18,679 bases of DNA from the NCBI GenBank assembly GCA_009602725.1, contig WELB01000286.1:59268-77946 (forward strand). Direction: 5' to 3'. The stretch comes from Spirogloea muscicola (Eukaryota; Streptophyta; Zygnematophyceae; Spirogloeales; Spirogloeaceae). The translations under genes were made by a program, and so were the position numbers. This document shows, in pieces, positions 9,801-18,504 of this stretch (its first letter is position 1; each line of letters begins with the position of its first letter). A model generated the notes under the pieces. That model did no database searches and was not told the DNA's origin. It was given only the letters and a program-made list of their open reading frames with translations.

Positions 9801-12800
9801 ACCAGCCCCCCCAGCGTCCCCAGCGTGTGAGGCACCACTGGCAGAGACTGGTATGGAGAGGCCTGCACCAGCCCTCCCAGCGTACCCAGCAAGTGCGGTC
9901 CTCTTCTCGGCGATCTTGGCAACGGCTGGTCAGGTCCCGCGTGCCAAGCATGTGCTTGCTTGGGAGAGGACGACTGCCTGGGAGAGCGGGGAGAGCGGGG
10001 AGAGCGGGGAGGCAAGCTGCTGGAAGTGGTGAGCCTGACCTCCTCTGCATCAACCTCCGGCCCGGACAAAGTCGTCACGGCCTGCTGAAGGCCCAGAGGC
10101 GAAGGGGCTGTCAAGGTGGAGGCAAGGTCGGCCCCATCACCATCGCCACGCCCGCTCTGAGTCGGCAGAAGCACGTATGGCTCGAGGCTGGCTGCCCTGC
10201 TCGGCTCCCATCCAGCACCAGGAAAAGCAGGCGGCGGCTTGAGCTCGGCATCTCCACCTTTGCTTCTGTCGGCCTCAGCTCGCACTGTGGAGTGGCCCCC
10301 TGCTTCAGCGCCTGAGGGCTCGTGGCTGCACGGATCAGGCCCGCCTCCCGGTGCATTCCCGCATCTGCATGAACGTGCCCCTACACCTCCGCTCTCAAGA
10401 GCCTGCAGCGCAGAGTATCAAGCACCGTCAGCACGTGCATGCATCTTGCACGAGCACGGCAATGTCAATCACAGCGACTGACGATACACTGGAGTGGAGT
10501 CAGCATGTCTTTCATTCCACAAACAGTCACAGAAGCTTGTCCAGAGTAAGAGAGGGACGTAAACAAGACTGGAGACGAATGTCAGGGCCCCTTTGATCGA
10601 CTTCGTGAGGCTCTAAGTGACGTCCGGATAATTTGGACTAGGAAGTCAATTGGTCAGAAATTTCATCATGGGAGACGTGGACAACCTGCTCAACATCGCC
10701 GTCGACAGGCGGTAGCCCAGGCCTGCTCTGGTCCAAGCTTGTGCCAGAGGCAGAGGACGTGAGCTCATCGCCAGCTGGGTTGCTTGTACTTTGAGCTGCC
10801 ACCGACAATCCTGTGCCGCAGCGACCAGCAGCGGGCCACCTTTCCCTGTCCTCTGCCTCTGCAGCAGGTGCTGGTTGGCGAGGATCATGAGGCAGCGCCG
10901 GCTCTGCCCCTGGCGGCTCGTCGCTTTGAGCAGGCCCTGCCTCTGTACCCCTTCCATTGCTTGCCTGGCTCTGCTGAGCGAGGCGGGACTGGCTTGATGC
11001 TGGCGCAACTACAGCTCCCTGAGTGCGCTCCGCCCTGTCACTGGGGGACTCCGAGTGGTTCCGCCAGTGCGCGCTTTGCTGGTCCCTGGGAATGGCAAAC
11101 CCGGCTTGCAGCCGTGACAGGCTCGCTTCTGGGACGTCCTTTACGACCTTAGCTGGGAGGGCATCACCACCGACGCCCTTGATCGCCTTCAGGTCTACGT
11201 TGGACCAGTGCAGGGAGCCCGGCAAGGGCACCACGGCAGGTGCGGGAAGGTCCTTCGCCTTGGCAGGCCTGCGCTTCTCATAGGCCCTGGGAGCGCCCAA
11301 GCGAGCTGGGGGCCCACTAGATTGAACACGCCCGGACGACTCAAAGCTTCCGCTTGGTCCACGAGCCCTGGGCTGGCGAGCATGCGCCTGACTGCCTCTG
11401 TCGGTGGACTGCAGGCCCTTGGCAGAGCGGTATGCTGCCGCTCTCTTGAGCAACATGCTATGCGACTGCCTGCCAATCTCCTTCCTCGTCTCCACGTCCT
11501 GCACGGCCATGACCCTGAAGATGTTACGACGATGTGCTCACTGACCAACTACTCAGGTGGCTGCGGCAGCGGAGCAGGCGAGCAGCCTCCGCAGAGAAGG
11601 CCACGAGCTCATGCATGGGGACCCAAGGCGACCAGGAGTTTGCAGGGCTCAGAGAGGGTTGACAGGAAGCTCCTGCTAGCAGCCTGCGAGTGATGTGTGC
11701 ATAACAGGCTCTCAACGCCCGGCTCCGCTTGTCAGAAGAGGAGGACTAGCAGGGCTGACAGGAGGCTAGGGCCATTCGGTAGGTGCTCATATGGCTTGCT
11801 GCACTGCTACCTCACCTTGGGGTTGAGTAGCCAACCATGGACGAGGTTCATGTCAAGAAGGTCGAGTACAACACCTCCTGGCATCGGCTCAAAGTCGTTG
11901 ATTCTGCAGCAAATCGTCACCATGCATGAGGCTTGACCCATCAGCCTCTGTCACAAATTGCCGGGAGGGCCACAAGCTACCCATTATGCTAGCTTAACAT
12001 GACGAGAGAGTCAGATGCTTGAAGCTTGCGTGCATTCAGCACAGCCACTGGTGCATCACTAGCTGCATTGCTAAGGTCGGCCATGTGCACCATACGAGAC
12101 CTGCCAGCTGACAAGCGAGCTCCTTAGGCGGCCTTTTCGAGAGAGCCAACGAGAGCTGGAGTCTTAGCTTATGACATGGGAGCTCCAAGCACTCAACTAA
12201 CTGCAGACTGAGCTATTGTAGGCACGTTGTCACCTGTTGAACCTCACATCCAGCTCGGTGCGCGTGGCGAGGAGAGGCAGCAGATTGATGGCGTCAGCAA
12301 TGTCCTGGTGCTCCTGTTGGATGCTGGAGCTGCTCCTGCCCTGCAGTTAGTCAAGGCACAAGGCACCGCATAAGCAACAGCTCCGACTATTGTGTGCATT
12401 ACGTTTATGCTTGGGCCATGCTCCAAGGGAGGGAGGTGCGGCAGGAGCCAGCGGAAGACGTGCCGAGTGAGAGAGGTCACCTGTCTAGTCGCCCCGTTAA
12501 TGAGTAGCTTCTCAGCAATCAAGGTGAGGAGGTCGCCGCCAGATATGTCCACTCTCTGGGCGTGCAGCGTGATGCTGTCGCGCAGGAGCAATACATTTGC
12601 TGCATGCAAGACAATGGCGGCTTGGAAGGTCACTCTGGCATCCCCGCAGACGGAGGGCGCGGCAGGTCGAGCACAGGACGGAGGGCAGAATGTGTTGCTC
12701 GGCGCAATGCTGAGCATGACCACGGCAGATGATCAAGACGAGTTCCACAAGCCACTGCCGCAGCGGGACACGGAGTGTGGCATTCCTGGCCAGCTCAGGT

Positions 12801-13735
12801 GACCAAACTCAGTGTCCAGCGCATGCAGACACATGAGTCCCGATTGGTGTGACCACAACCAGCACAGACTGTTACAGACGACCAGCCTTGCTGCCCCACG
12901 GTGCGAAGGAGGAGCCAACAGCAGCTGGCTCGCCCCAGGGACTTTTGTCTGCCACTCCTATGCCTTGACCAGCCTTGCCGCCACAACACGACCACGTAAG
13001 CACTGCTGCTAGGAACAGTCTGGCACCCTGACAGAGGAGCCTACACTCCAGTGGCACTACGATGCTCCACTCACTGCCTGCAAGTCCAGCACGCGCGTCG
13101 TCCTGCCATCTCGCTGCTGGCCAGCTAAGCGACCGCGAGCTGACCTCGCCGAGCACGCTCCGAGCCGGCCTGGCTGAAACCGCTGTCCTCGGAGGACACT
13201 AGAGCACCTCTCGGGGCAGCTTTGGACGTGGCATTTGCCGAAACCAAGCAGCGCTGAGCACGGGAGGGGAGGAGCGCAGGCGGACTTGAACATGCGTGGG
13301 AAAGTGGAGAAAGACAACTGCCGCCCTGGGCTACTCCCAACGCAGGGCTGAGGGCGGCTGCTCACCAATGGCCACGAGGGGGCAGGGGCCGGCGTCGTTC
13401 TGGAGCACTATGGGGGCGTCGGTGCGGTGCAGAAAGTGGACGCGCTTGATCTTGAACGCCAGCTGCTCCGCGGGAGGCGGCGGCGCCGCGGCGGCGGCGG
13501 CGGCGGCGCCGGGGCTGGCCACTGTGTCCACCCAGTGCGTGAAGCTGGGGCCATCGCTGCCGCCGCCGCCATGACCGCCGGGGAGGCCGCCGGCCAACTT
13601 GTCGAGCGCGGCCTGCACGCTGCTCAGGTGGACCCAGCTCGCCGCCAGCGTGGCGCCGCCAGCGGCGGCGGTNGCGCTGGCCCTGGCGGCGGCGGCGGCG
13701 GCGACGGCGGCGGCGGCGGCGGCGGGGTCACTGCG
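6881..13735 (-). CDS. MINDY-family (FAM63-type) deubiquitinase, 13 exons, with large insertion and CaaX tail
   Basis: Exons on the minus strand: about 13735-13366, 12599-12481, 12340-12234, 11903-11816, 11498-10686, 10402-9145, 8883-8832, 8716-8635, 8444-8364, 8061-7954, 7723-7617, 7252-7126 and 6973-6881. Every junction is phase-consistent. MINDY proteins are cysteine proteases that cleave K48-linked polyubiquitin. Exon 1 ends in QNDAGPCPLVAI, with the oxyanion Gln at 13400-13402 and catalytic Cys at 13382-13384. Exon 2 continues NVLLLRDS, exon 4 has LVHGWLLNPK, and exon 5 starts DVETRKEIG. Exons 7-9 read IVEFLKES, ELCVLYRDSQYST and NIVWEKLGQ, and exon 10 has FYDSSFHPY. The protein ends D-C-A-V-M, a CaaX prenylation box like that of human MINDY-1/2. 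Exons 5-6 encode about 690 residues, mostly low-complexity Ser/Pro/Ala, so the product is about 1130 residues, over twice the usual size as I recall it. The expected catalytic His is Gln. I see no MIU-type ubiquitin-binding helix in the tail. No in-frame ATG is visible: a TGA lies at 13736-13738, so an upstream exon or a sequence error is likely. The 766-base intron 12600-13365 and the 330-base intron 11904-12233 show nothing else. Confidence 0.9.
9604..9889 (-). other. Three LGTLGGLV linear-motif repeats in the MINDY insertion
   Basis: Exon 6 of the MINDY gene encodes the octapeptide LGTLGGLV three times, at 9866-9889, 9800-9823 and 9604-9627. The first two starts are 22 codons apart. The third copy uses different codons from the others at most positions (for example CTT/GGC/ACT/CTC against CTG/GGT or GGG/ACG/CTG), yet the peptide is unchanged. 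This pattern indicates selection on the peptide rather than a recent DNA duplication. The function is unknown; a docking motif is one possibility. Confidence 0.85.
9981..10010 (-). repeat. Nine-base coding repeat giving S-P-R units
   Basis: About three direct copies of a nine-base unit encode consecutive Ser-Pro-Arg triplets in exon 6 of the MINDY gene, just upstream in the protein from the LGTLGGLV repeats. The copies are nearly identical in sequence, so this looks like young replication slippage within a disordered linker. Ser-Pro sites could be phosphorylated (inference). Confidence 0.8.
13477..13735. repeat. GC-rich trinucleotide tracts at the MINDY 5' end, with one unresolved base
   Basis: Two tracts of GGC/CCG-type triplets (about 13477-13512 and 13645-13725) encode polyalanine and proline runs in MINDY exon 1 when read on the minus strand. 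Position 13673 is an N. Together with the missing in-frame ATG, this makes a base-calling or length error in the tract plausible. An ATG exists at 13794-13796, but in a different frame that ends at a TGA at 13728-13730. Confidence 0.85.
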
Positions 13736-13797
13736 TCAGCGTGTTGACGGCAGCCGGGGGGGAAAATGCGTGTATATTAAGAGATGGGGAGGCCATG

Positions 13798-13827
13798 TGT
13801 GGCCAAGTACAAAGGCAAGCACATTGG
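13798..13827 (+). repeat. Short dispersed block (gtggccaagtacaaaggcaa), copy 1
   Basis: A block of about 30 bases recurs at 15351-15381 and 18293-18323 in the opposite orientation, and in weaker form at 16818-16845. This copy lies about 60 bases upstream of the visible MINDY coding sequence, so repeats reach close to its 5' end. Confidence 0.75.
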
Positions 13828-13885
13828 ACAAATGTACGTCACCTGCTGCTAAGCTGACCCGCTCAGTAACCACGAGTCAGCACAT

Positions 13886-13950
13886 AGAAGAAGGGCTCGC
13901 CCATTGAGAATATGGGCTGGAACAGCCAGCCCAAAAAAGAATGAACAGAG
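13886..13950 (-). repeat. Hairpin repeat, copy 1
   Basis: GGGCTGG (13914-13920), a five-base loop and CCAGCCC (13926-13932) form a perfect 7-bp hairpin. It is preceded by a block reading agaag..ctcgcccattgagaa. The same arrangement recurs at 14281 and 18510. On the opposite strand the unit matches the orientation of the ~50-codon module copy at 14045-14209. Confidence 0.8.
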
Positions 13951-14044
13951 TACAAGAAGAGGGGGGGGGGAGCCAGGCGAAGCCCTAAGGCGAAGCAGCA
14001 GAAATGACAAGCACACAAGAAAAAACAAAGCAGCTACTAACCAC

Positions 14045-14209
14045 TCAGTAACCCCTGCTAAGCAGGCGCAGGTCGGAGAGGCTATGCTCCTGGAAGTATG
14101 TCCCCTGGCCAGAGCCAGAGGCAGCAGCAAGGGCTCGGCCAGCGCGCAGGTGCAGCGCACGGGCCATGGACCTCTGCAGCGAGACGGCCAGGCGCATGCG
14201 ATACACCTG
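14045..14209 (-). repeat. ~50-codon dispersed module, copy A
   Basis: On the minus strand this reads QVYRMRLAVSLQRSMARALH and continues LRAGRALAAAS to a TGA at 14045-14047. It is rich in Arg, Ser, Ala and Leu and contains a single Asp and a single Glu. No start codon or family could be assigned. Compared with copy D, substitutions over the first 33 codons are about 14 synonymous to 7 non-synonymous by eye, which suggests the reading frame was under selection. Confidence 0.6.
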
Positions 14210-14280
14210 GGCACATAGAGGTCGCTGGCTGACGCTCGAATACCCGGGGGGGGGGGGCGGTGGTGAAGGCCTTGACGAAG

Positions 14281-14350
14281 AAAGTGGTCGCGCATTGAGA
14301 GTAGGGGCTGGAAAAGCCAGCCCAAAATAGAATCAACAAAGGACCAGAAG
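14281..14350 (-). repeat. Hairpin repeat, copy 2
   Basis: GGGCTGG (14305-14311), loop AAAAG and CCAGCCC (14317-14323) are preceded by a diverged version of the same cattgaga block as copy 1 and followed by a similar A-rich tail. Confidence 0.8.
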
Positions 14351-14961
14351 GGGGCCTTGGCGAGGGCGCTGATAGCGAGCGCGGCGACAAGCACGAGGCG
14401 GCCGCGCCGGTGCACGACCCCGCGCACGTGCGCCATGCTGGCGGCTTGGGCAACTCCCGTTGGGCCCCTCCGGACCGCACATGCGCTCCAGGGCGCGCCA
14501 CATCGGCGCCAACTGCAACGCGCAACCAGCGTGGCGCCGACGTGGCGGAGCGCCGCCCCCGCGGGTCCAGCCACCTTGCTTGAATTGGGCGACCATTTTC
14601 ATTTCTCCTTTTGAGGCGGAGCCCCCCCGCTGAACCCAGCAAACGACGCTGTCACGTCGATGAGAACCCGCCCGTTGAGGGGGGGGTCCCTGGCGAGCCC
14701 TCTTGCGGTAACGCGCCTGACGTGGGAAGGCAGGTGAGCGTGCGAGCATGTGACGTGTATCAGAATCGCTGTGTGCTTTAGCGCTTTTCTCAATGGGCGA
14801 GCCCTTCTTCTTTTCCAGCCCCTTCCGAAAGTTCACTTGTTCTCTCTGGGCTGGCCACCACAGCCATGTCCCCTCGACTCACGAGAGCTTGTCAATTGCC
14901 GTCCGGTATTTGGGCACCAGTAAGCGACGTCTACGTGCTGACTCGTGGTGACTGAACGGGC

Positions 14962-15039
14962 AGGCTCCCTCAGACCTTCCTTGTCCATTCCTTTGGGGCT
15001 GGCCTTTCCCAGCCACCAGTCAATCTGGCCGCGCTTCTG
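14962..15039 (+). repeat. Hairpin repeat, copy 4 (opposite orientation)
   Basis: The stem GGCTGG (14997-15002) and CCAGCC (15009-15014) sits inside a block of about 75 bases that closely matches 18067-18141. The shared flanks include accagtcaatctggccgcgc downstream of the stem. Confidence 0.8.
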
Positions 15040-15084
15040 TTTAACGGGCAGCTTAGCAGCAGGTGATGTAAATCAAAGAGAAAG

Positions 15085-15165
15085 TAACTCTCTCAAAGGG
15101 GGCGAGGGCTGTGAACAGTCAGCCCGAAAAGAGTTGACAAGGTCCGAAGGGGCCAAAAGCGCTCT
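15085..15165 (-). repeat. Hairpin repeat, copy 5
   Basis: GGGCTG (15106-15111) and CAGCCC (15120-15125) flank an eight-base loop, followed by a gacaaggtccgaaggggcc tail typical of the family. It lies just downstream, in the minus-strand sense, of the module copy near 15195-15350. Confidence 0.75.
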
Positions 15166-15677
15166 GTCGCAAAGCTTGGTTGGATCACTTCGTAATCACG
15201 AGTGAGGAGCCACAAACCCGAAAGACTGGCAGCCGGAAAGCAATGCCCCTGACGAAAGCAAGAGGCTGCAGCTAGGGCACGGCCGGCATGCAGGTGCACG
15301 GCGTGGGCCAAGGACCGCTGGAGGGAGATAGAGAGGCGCTTGTACATCTGCCAAAGTGCTTGCCTTTGAACTTGGCCACACAAGCCCTCAATCCCATAAA
15401 ACACACTCCATTCTCTACTGGAAGAGTCTATCTCCTCGATCAGAGACGGTCCAGGTCCGGGCAGGAATCCAACACCTCCTTCCATAGCTGTGATTTTGGC
15501 GCCTCTTGGCCCTTCGACTTGTCCACTCTTTCTGGGCTGGCTTTTACAGCCCCGCCCCTTTTGGAAGAGCTCACTTCCTTCTTGTCCATCCATTCTGCTT
15601 TGGCCACTCGGGCCCTCCAGCGCCCAATAGACATTCCATCTTCCACTTTGCTTTCCGGCCTCATCGGACCTTGTCAA
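15093..15677 (-). repeat. ~50-codon dispersed module, copy B, inside a 194-codon ORF
   Basis: The minus-strand ORF contains the module (about 15350-15195) as QMYKRLSISLQRSLAHAVHL, then AGRALAAAS and a GLWLLTR tail. One codon is missing compared with the other copies. The ORF ends run into hairpin-repeat sequence, so its full length may be accidental. It could be an expressed repeat-derived gene or a relic. Confidence 0.45.
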
Positions 15678-15735
15678 ACTCCTAGGGCTGGCCTTTCACT
15701 GCCGTCGCTCCCTTGAAAAGAGCTTACTTCCTCCC
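15510..15735 (+). repeat. Two hairpin-repeat units in tandem
   Basis: Unit one has GGGCTG (15534-15539) and CAGCCC (15547-15552), then a segment ending in an agagctcacttcctt block. Unit two, about 150 bases on, repeats the order cttgtc..gggctggcctttcactgcc..agagcttacttcct with more mismatches and a weakened stem. The shared downstream block supports duplication of a longer unit. Confidence 0.65.
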
Positions 15736-16730
15736 TTGATGCATAATCAATCACCTCCTAAGCACCTGCGGACGAAACAGGCCTGGGCCACCATTGGGTC
15801 ATCGGGAGGGCCATGATGACATGAATGAGACTCATGCGCAGTATTTATAGATCTGACTTGAATAAACGCTACCATACAGGCCAAACCCCGTATATAAATG
15901 GTGCTGTGGCTTTGTCGCCTTGGGCAGAGTTGCCTACTCTCTCATCTTGCAGGCTAGCTCGCTGTGCCTGCCTCATAGGCAGACCCTTCTCACCGCTTGG
16001 CTGGCTTCAACACCTTATGGTGACCTTTTAAATAAGACCTGGAATTGCAGACCTTGTAGGTTAGGAGATAAAGCCTCTCTCTGCACTGCTTGGCTTGCTT
16101 CCACGACCGCTCTGATCGGCAGCCGCCCCTTCTCACTTCTCTCGTGGACAGAATCAACTGCCATGATTGAGGCATGCTATGCCAGTAGTAAGGCAAGCGG
16201 CCTCACTTCTTGTCGAGCTTACAGTACCTCGGCCAGGGATTGACTCGCTTCTTCCACACTTGGACGCCTTGGGGGGTGGCTACAAATTATCTGTAGAAAG
16301 AGCTCAACACCGACTGTGTCGCGACGATACAACGCAAATATAGATGACATTTGGAGCCTGGGGGCGTGCATGACCATGCGAAGGAAATGACAGCTTCTCT
16401 CTATTTTGCTTGCATGTGAAGGTACCGAGCTTCTCAGGCTTTCGACTCATCTGCTTCGATTCATCAGCATTCACATCTTCTCTACAATGACAAGTCTGCC
16501 AAGGCCAGCAGCCTAGGACAAAGCTTGCCATGTCAATGACTTGGCAGATGCAATAAGAACCACATCTCCTGGTAACTCCCGCTGGAGCGAAAGTCAGCAG
16601 CAACACACTCTACAACACCAACAATGAGCTTGATCTTCAGAGAGAGCCCGTGCTTGTCCACCTTGACGCGGTGGTAATTGCTGAGTGCTGTTGCTGCAGA
16701 CGCTAGACGGTGGTCGAGGGAGGCTGGCCA

Positions 16731-16764
16731 GAGGACGAGAAGCCTTTAAAGGCTTCTCGTCCTC
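16731..16764. repeat. Perfect 34-bp palindrome without spacer
   Basis: The half-site GAGGACGAGAAGCCTTT is followed directly by its exact reverse complement, centred on TTT/AAA. Seventeen of seventeen pairs match. It could be a symmetric protein-binding site, the tip of a foldback element, or a hairpin in RNA. No gene in the region explains it. Confidence 0.95.
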
Positions 16765-17119
16765 GAGCAACTTCAGCAAGAAGGGAAAGGAATGTGTATG
16801 TGAAGTGATGGAGGGCCTGAGTGGCCAAGTACAAGAGAGGGCAATGCTTGTGACAAGCAGGGAACTCTTCGGTGAAGAGAAGCTCTTCCAATTGGCAAGG
16901 TACAAGAGGGCTGGAAGGCGCAAAAGCCTAGACGAGTGACACAGAGAAGCATGTCAACAAATTCAAGCCAATGGCTGTACCAAGTCAGCCCAAATAGAAG
17001 GCCCAAAGGGAGCCAGAGAGGTGATGAACCCATTCGGAGGAGAAGACGCGTGCGGTGCACTTGAAATGAAAAGGAGGCCAATTCAAGCCAAGACACTGAT
17101 CAGGCAACGACTAGTGTGG

Positions 17120-17180
17120 GGCGACAAGGGGGCGAGGGCTGTTTAGGCCAACCCGAAAGGTCCTAAGGGGCCGGAAAGTG
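17120..17180 (-). repeat. Hairpin repeat, diverged copy
   Basis: The sequence has the family order ggggcgagggctg, a spacer, a degenerate caacccg in place of CAGCCC, then ggtccta.ggggcc. It lies next to the module copy at about 17204-17383, just as copy 5 lies next to the module near 15350. Confidence 0.6.
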
Positions 17181-17203
17181 CTGGAGCACCAAGCAAGCAA
17201 GTA

Positions 17204-17434
17204 TCACGAAGGATGGTCACTGAGTAAACTAGTAAGCAGCCACAAATCATGAAGACTAGCCGCCGGAGAGCAGTCCCCTTGACGACAGCTAGAGGCGGCA
17301 GCTAGAGCACGGCCAGCTCGCAGGTGCAAGGTGTGGGCCAAGGACAGACGGAGGGAAACAGACAGGTGCATACGGAACACCTGCGCTATCAAGCTAGCGG
17401 CATCCGAGAAAGGTCGTCCAAAAGAAAGTCCCAA
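17204..17434 (-). repeat. ~50-codon dispersed module, copy C, inside a 76-codon ORF
   Basis: The minus-strand ORF reads SLIAQVFRMHLSVSLRLSLA, then HLRAGRALAAAS and a DLWLLTS tail, with a stop at the left end. Compared with copy B, alignable codons show many synonymous changes (CAG/CAA, GCC/GCT, CTC/CTT) as well as replacements. No known domain is recognised. Confidence 0.45.
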
Positions 17435-17502
17435 ACGGGGCGCGAGGGTGTGGAGGACAGAAGTTTGATGGAGGCCAGCAGCTCGACGAGGGTGTGACCA
17501 AG

Positions 17503-17503
<1 letters not shown>

Positions 17504-17599
<96 letters not shown>
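17504..17599. repeat. (GA)48 microsatellite
   Basis: An uninterrupted run of 96 bases of GA on the plus strand (CT on the minus). It creates spurious Arg-Glu and Ser-Leu ORFs. Such long pure tracts are hypervariable in length and can act as GAGA-type or H-DNA-forming sequence. Confidence 0.98.
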
Positions 17600-17600
<1 letters not shown>

Positions 17601-17639
17601 AGTAGCTCTCAAAAGGAACAGCGCTCCCAGGCCCCTCCA

Positions 17640-17700
17640 AACCTTTGTCAAGTCTTTTTGGGCTGGCTTTTCGCAGCCCTTGCCCCCATTGGGAGTACCA
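17640..17700 (+). repeat. Hairpin repeat, plus orientation
   Basis: GGGCTG (17660-17665), an eight-base loop and CAGCCC (17674-17679) follow a ttgtcaagtctttttg block and precede tgcccccattggg, matching the family. Confidence 0.7.
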
Positions 17701-17855
17701 ATTCTTCTTCTCCCAGCCTCCAGTTTATGTGGCCGCGCTTGTCATCAGAGAATAGGGCTTTGCCAGCTCTCTTCTCTATGGGCGAGCACTTCTTCTTTGC
17801 ACCAGAAAGCTGCCACGGGCAGCAGGGCGAGCAGCCCGGCTTCAACGTCGCCGGG

Positions 17856-18035
17856 TCCCTCGCTCAAGTCTTCCGAATGCGCTTGGCCATCTCGTTGCAG
17901 CGGTCCCTTGCATTCGCGGTTCACTTGCGCGCAGGCCGAGCTTTGGCGGCGACCTCCGGCTTCCGGCAGGGCGACTGTCTTTCCGCCGGCTAGCTACTCG
18001 ACTTGCATCTACTGACTGGAGGTTACCGAGCGTCT
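17856..18035 (+). pseudogene. ~50-codon dispersed module, copy D, frame-damaged
   Basis: The plus strand reads SLAQVFRMRLAISLQRSLAF, then HLRAGRALAATSGFRQGDC. After that, a one-base gain and a one-base loss relative to copies B and C disturb the frame, giving a TAG at about 17991. The downstream LLDLHLLTG segment then aligns in another frame. The copy looks like a decayed coding unit. Confidence 0.5.
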
Positions 18036-18066
18036 CCTGGCTGAAGTCTTAGTCCTAGTCCTTTGC

Positions 18067-18447
18067 ACTCCGGCTCCTTCAGACCTTGTCCATTCCTTTG
18101 GGCTGGCCTCTCCCAGCCACCAGTCAATCTGGCCGCGCTTCCTCTGTTTGCACCAGAAAGCTGGGCGAGCTCTAGTTGGTGACAGAAGGGCTTGGTTTCT
18201 GGCATGTAGTATTCAGGCCTCGATTAGTGCCCTTCGTGTTTTGACCTGTGGTTACTGCGCGGGTCAATGTGCTGAAGGTCGTGCAGGTCTTGAGATGTGC
18301 TTGCCTTTGTACCTGGCCATGTGGCTCTCGTTCGTTTCTCAGATGCGCAACATTGTCGTTTGAAGAAAGAAAGAAGCGCGGCCAGATGGACTGGTGGCTG
18401 GGAATAGGCAGCCCAAAGGAGTGGACAAGGTCTGAAGGAGCCGGAGT
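18067..18447. repeat. Foldback (MITE-like) element with 75-bp inverted ends
   Basis: Positions 18067-18141 and 18373-18447 are inverted copies, with about 6 mismatches in 75 by eye, around a 231-base centre. Each arm contains the family hairpin. The centre contains a copy of the short block at 18293-18323. I see no transposase and no obvious target-site duplication, so a non-autonomous element is only one explanation; two copies inserted in opposite orientation would look the same. Confidence 0.75.
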
Positions 18448-18504
18448 CGAAGCAGAGTTGGACGAAGGACTGAGGGCGGGGGGGGGTCTTCCTGCTGTGA
18501 AAGA

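Noticed and set aside
13849-14574. Minus-strand ORF of 241 codons with hydrophobic stretches
   Set aside because: It runs through hairpin repeats and the module in a frame that is not the conserved one, so it looks fortuitous.
17389-18015. Long Ser-Leu and Arg-Glu repeat ORFs
   Set aside because: They are translations of the GA microsatellite and carry no domain.
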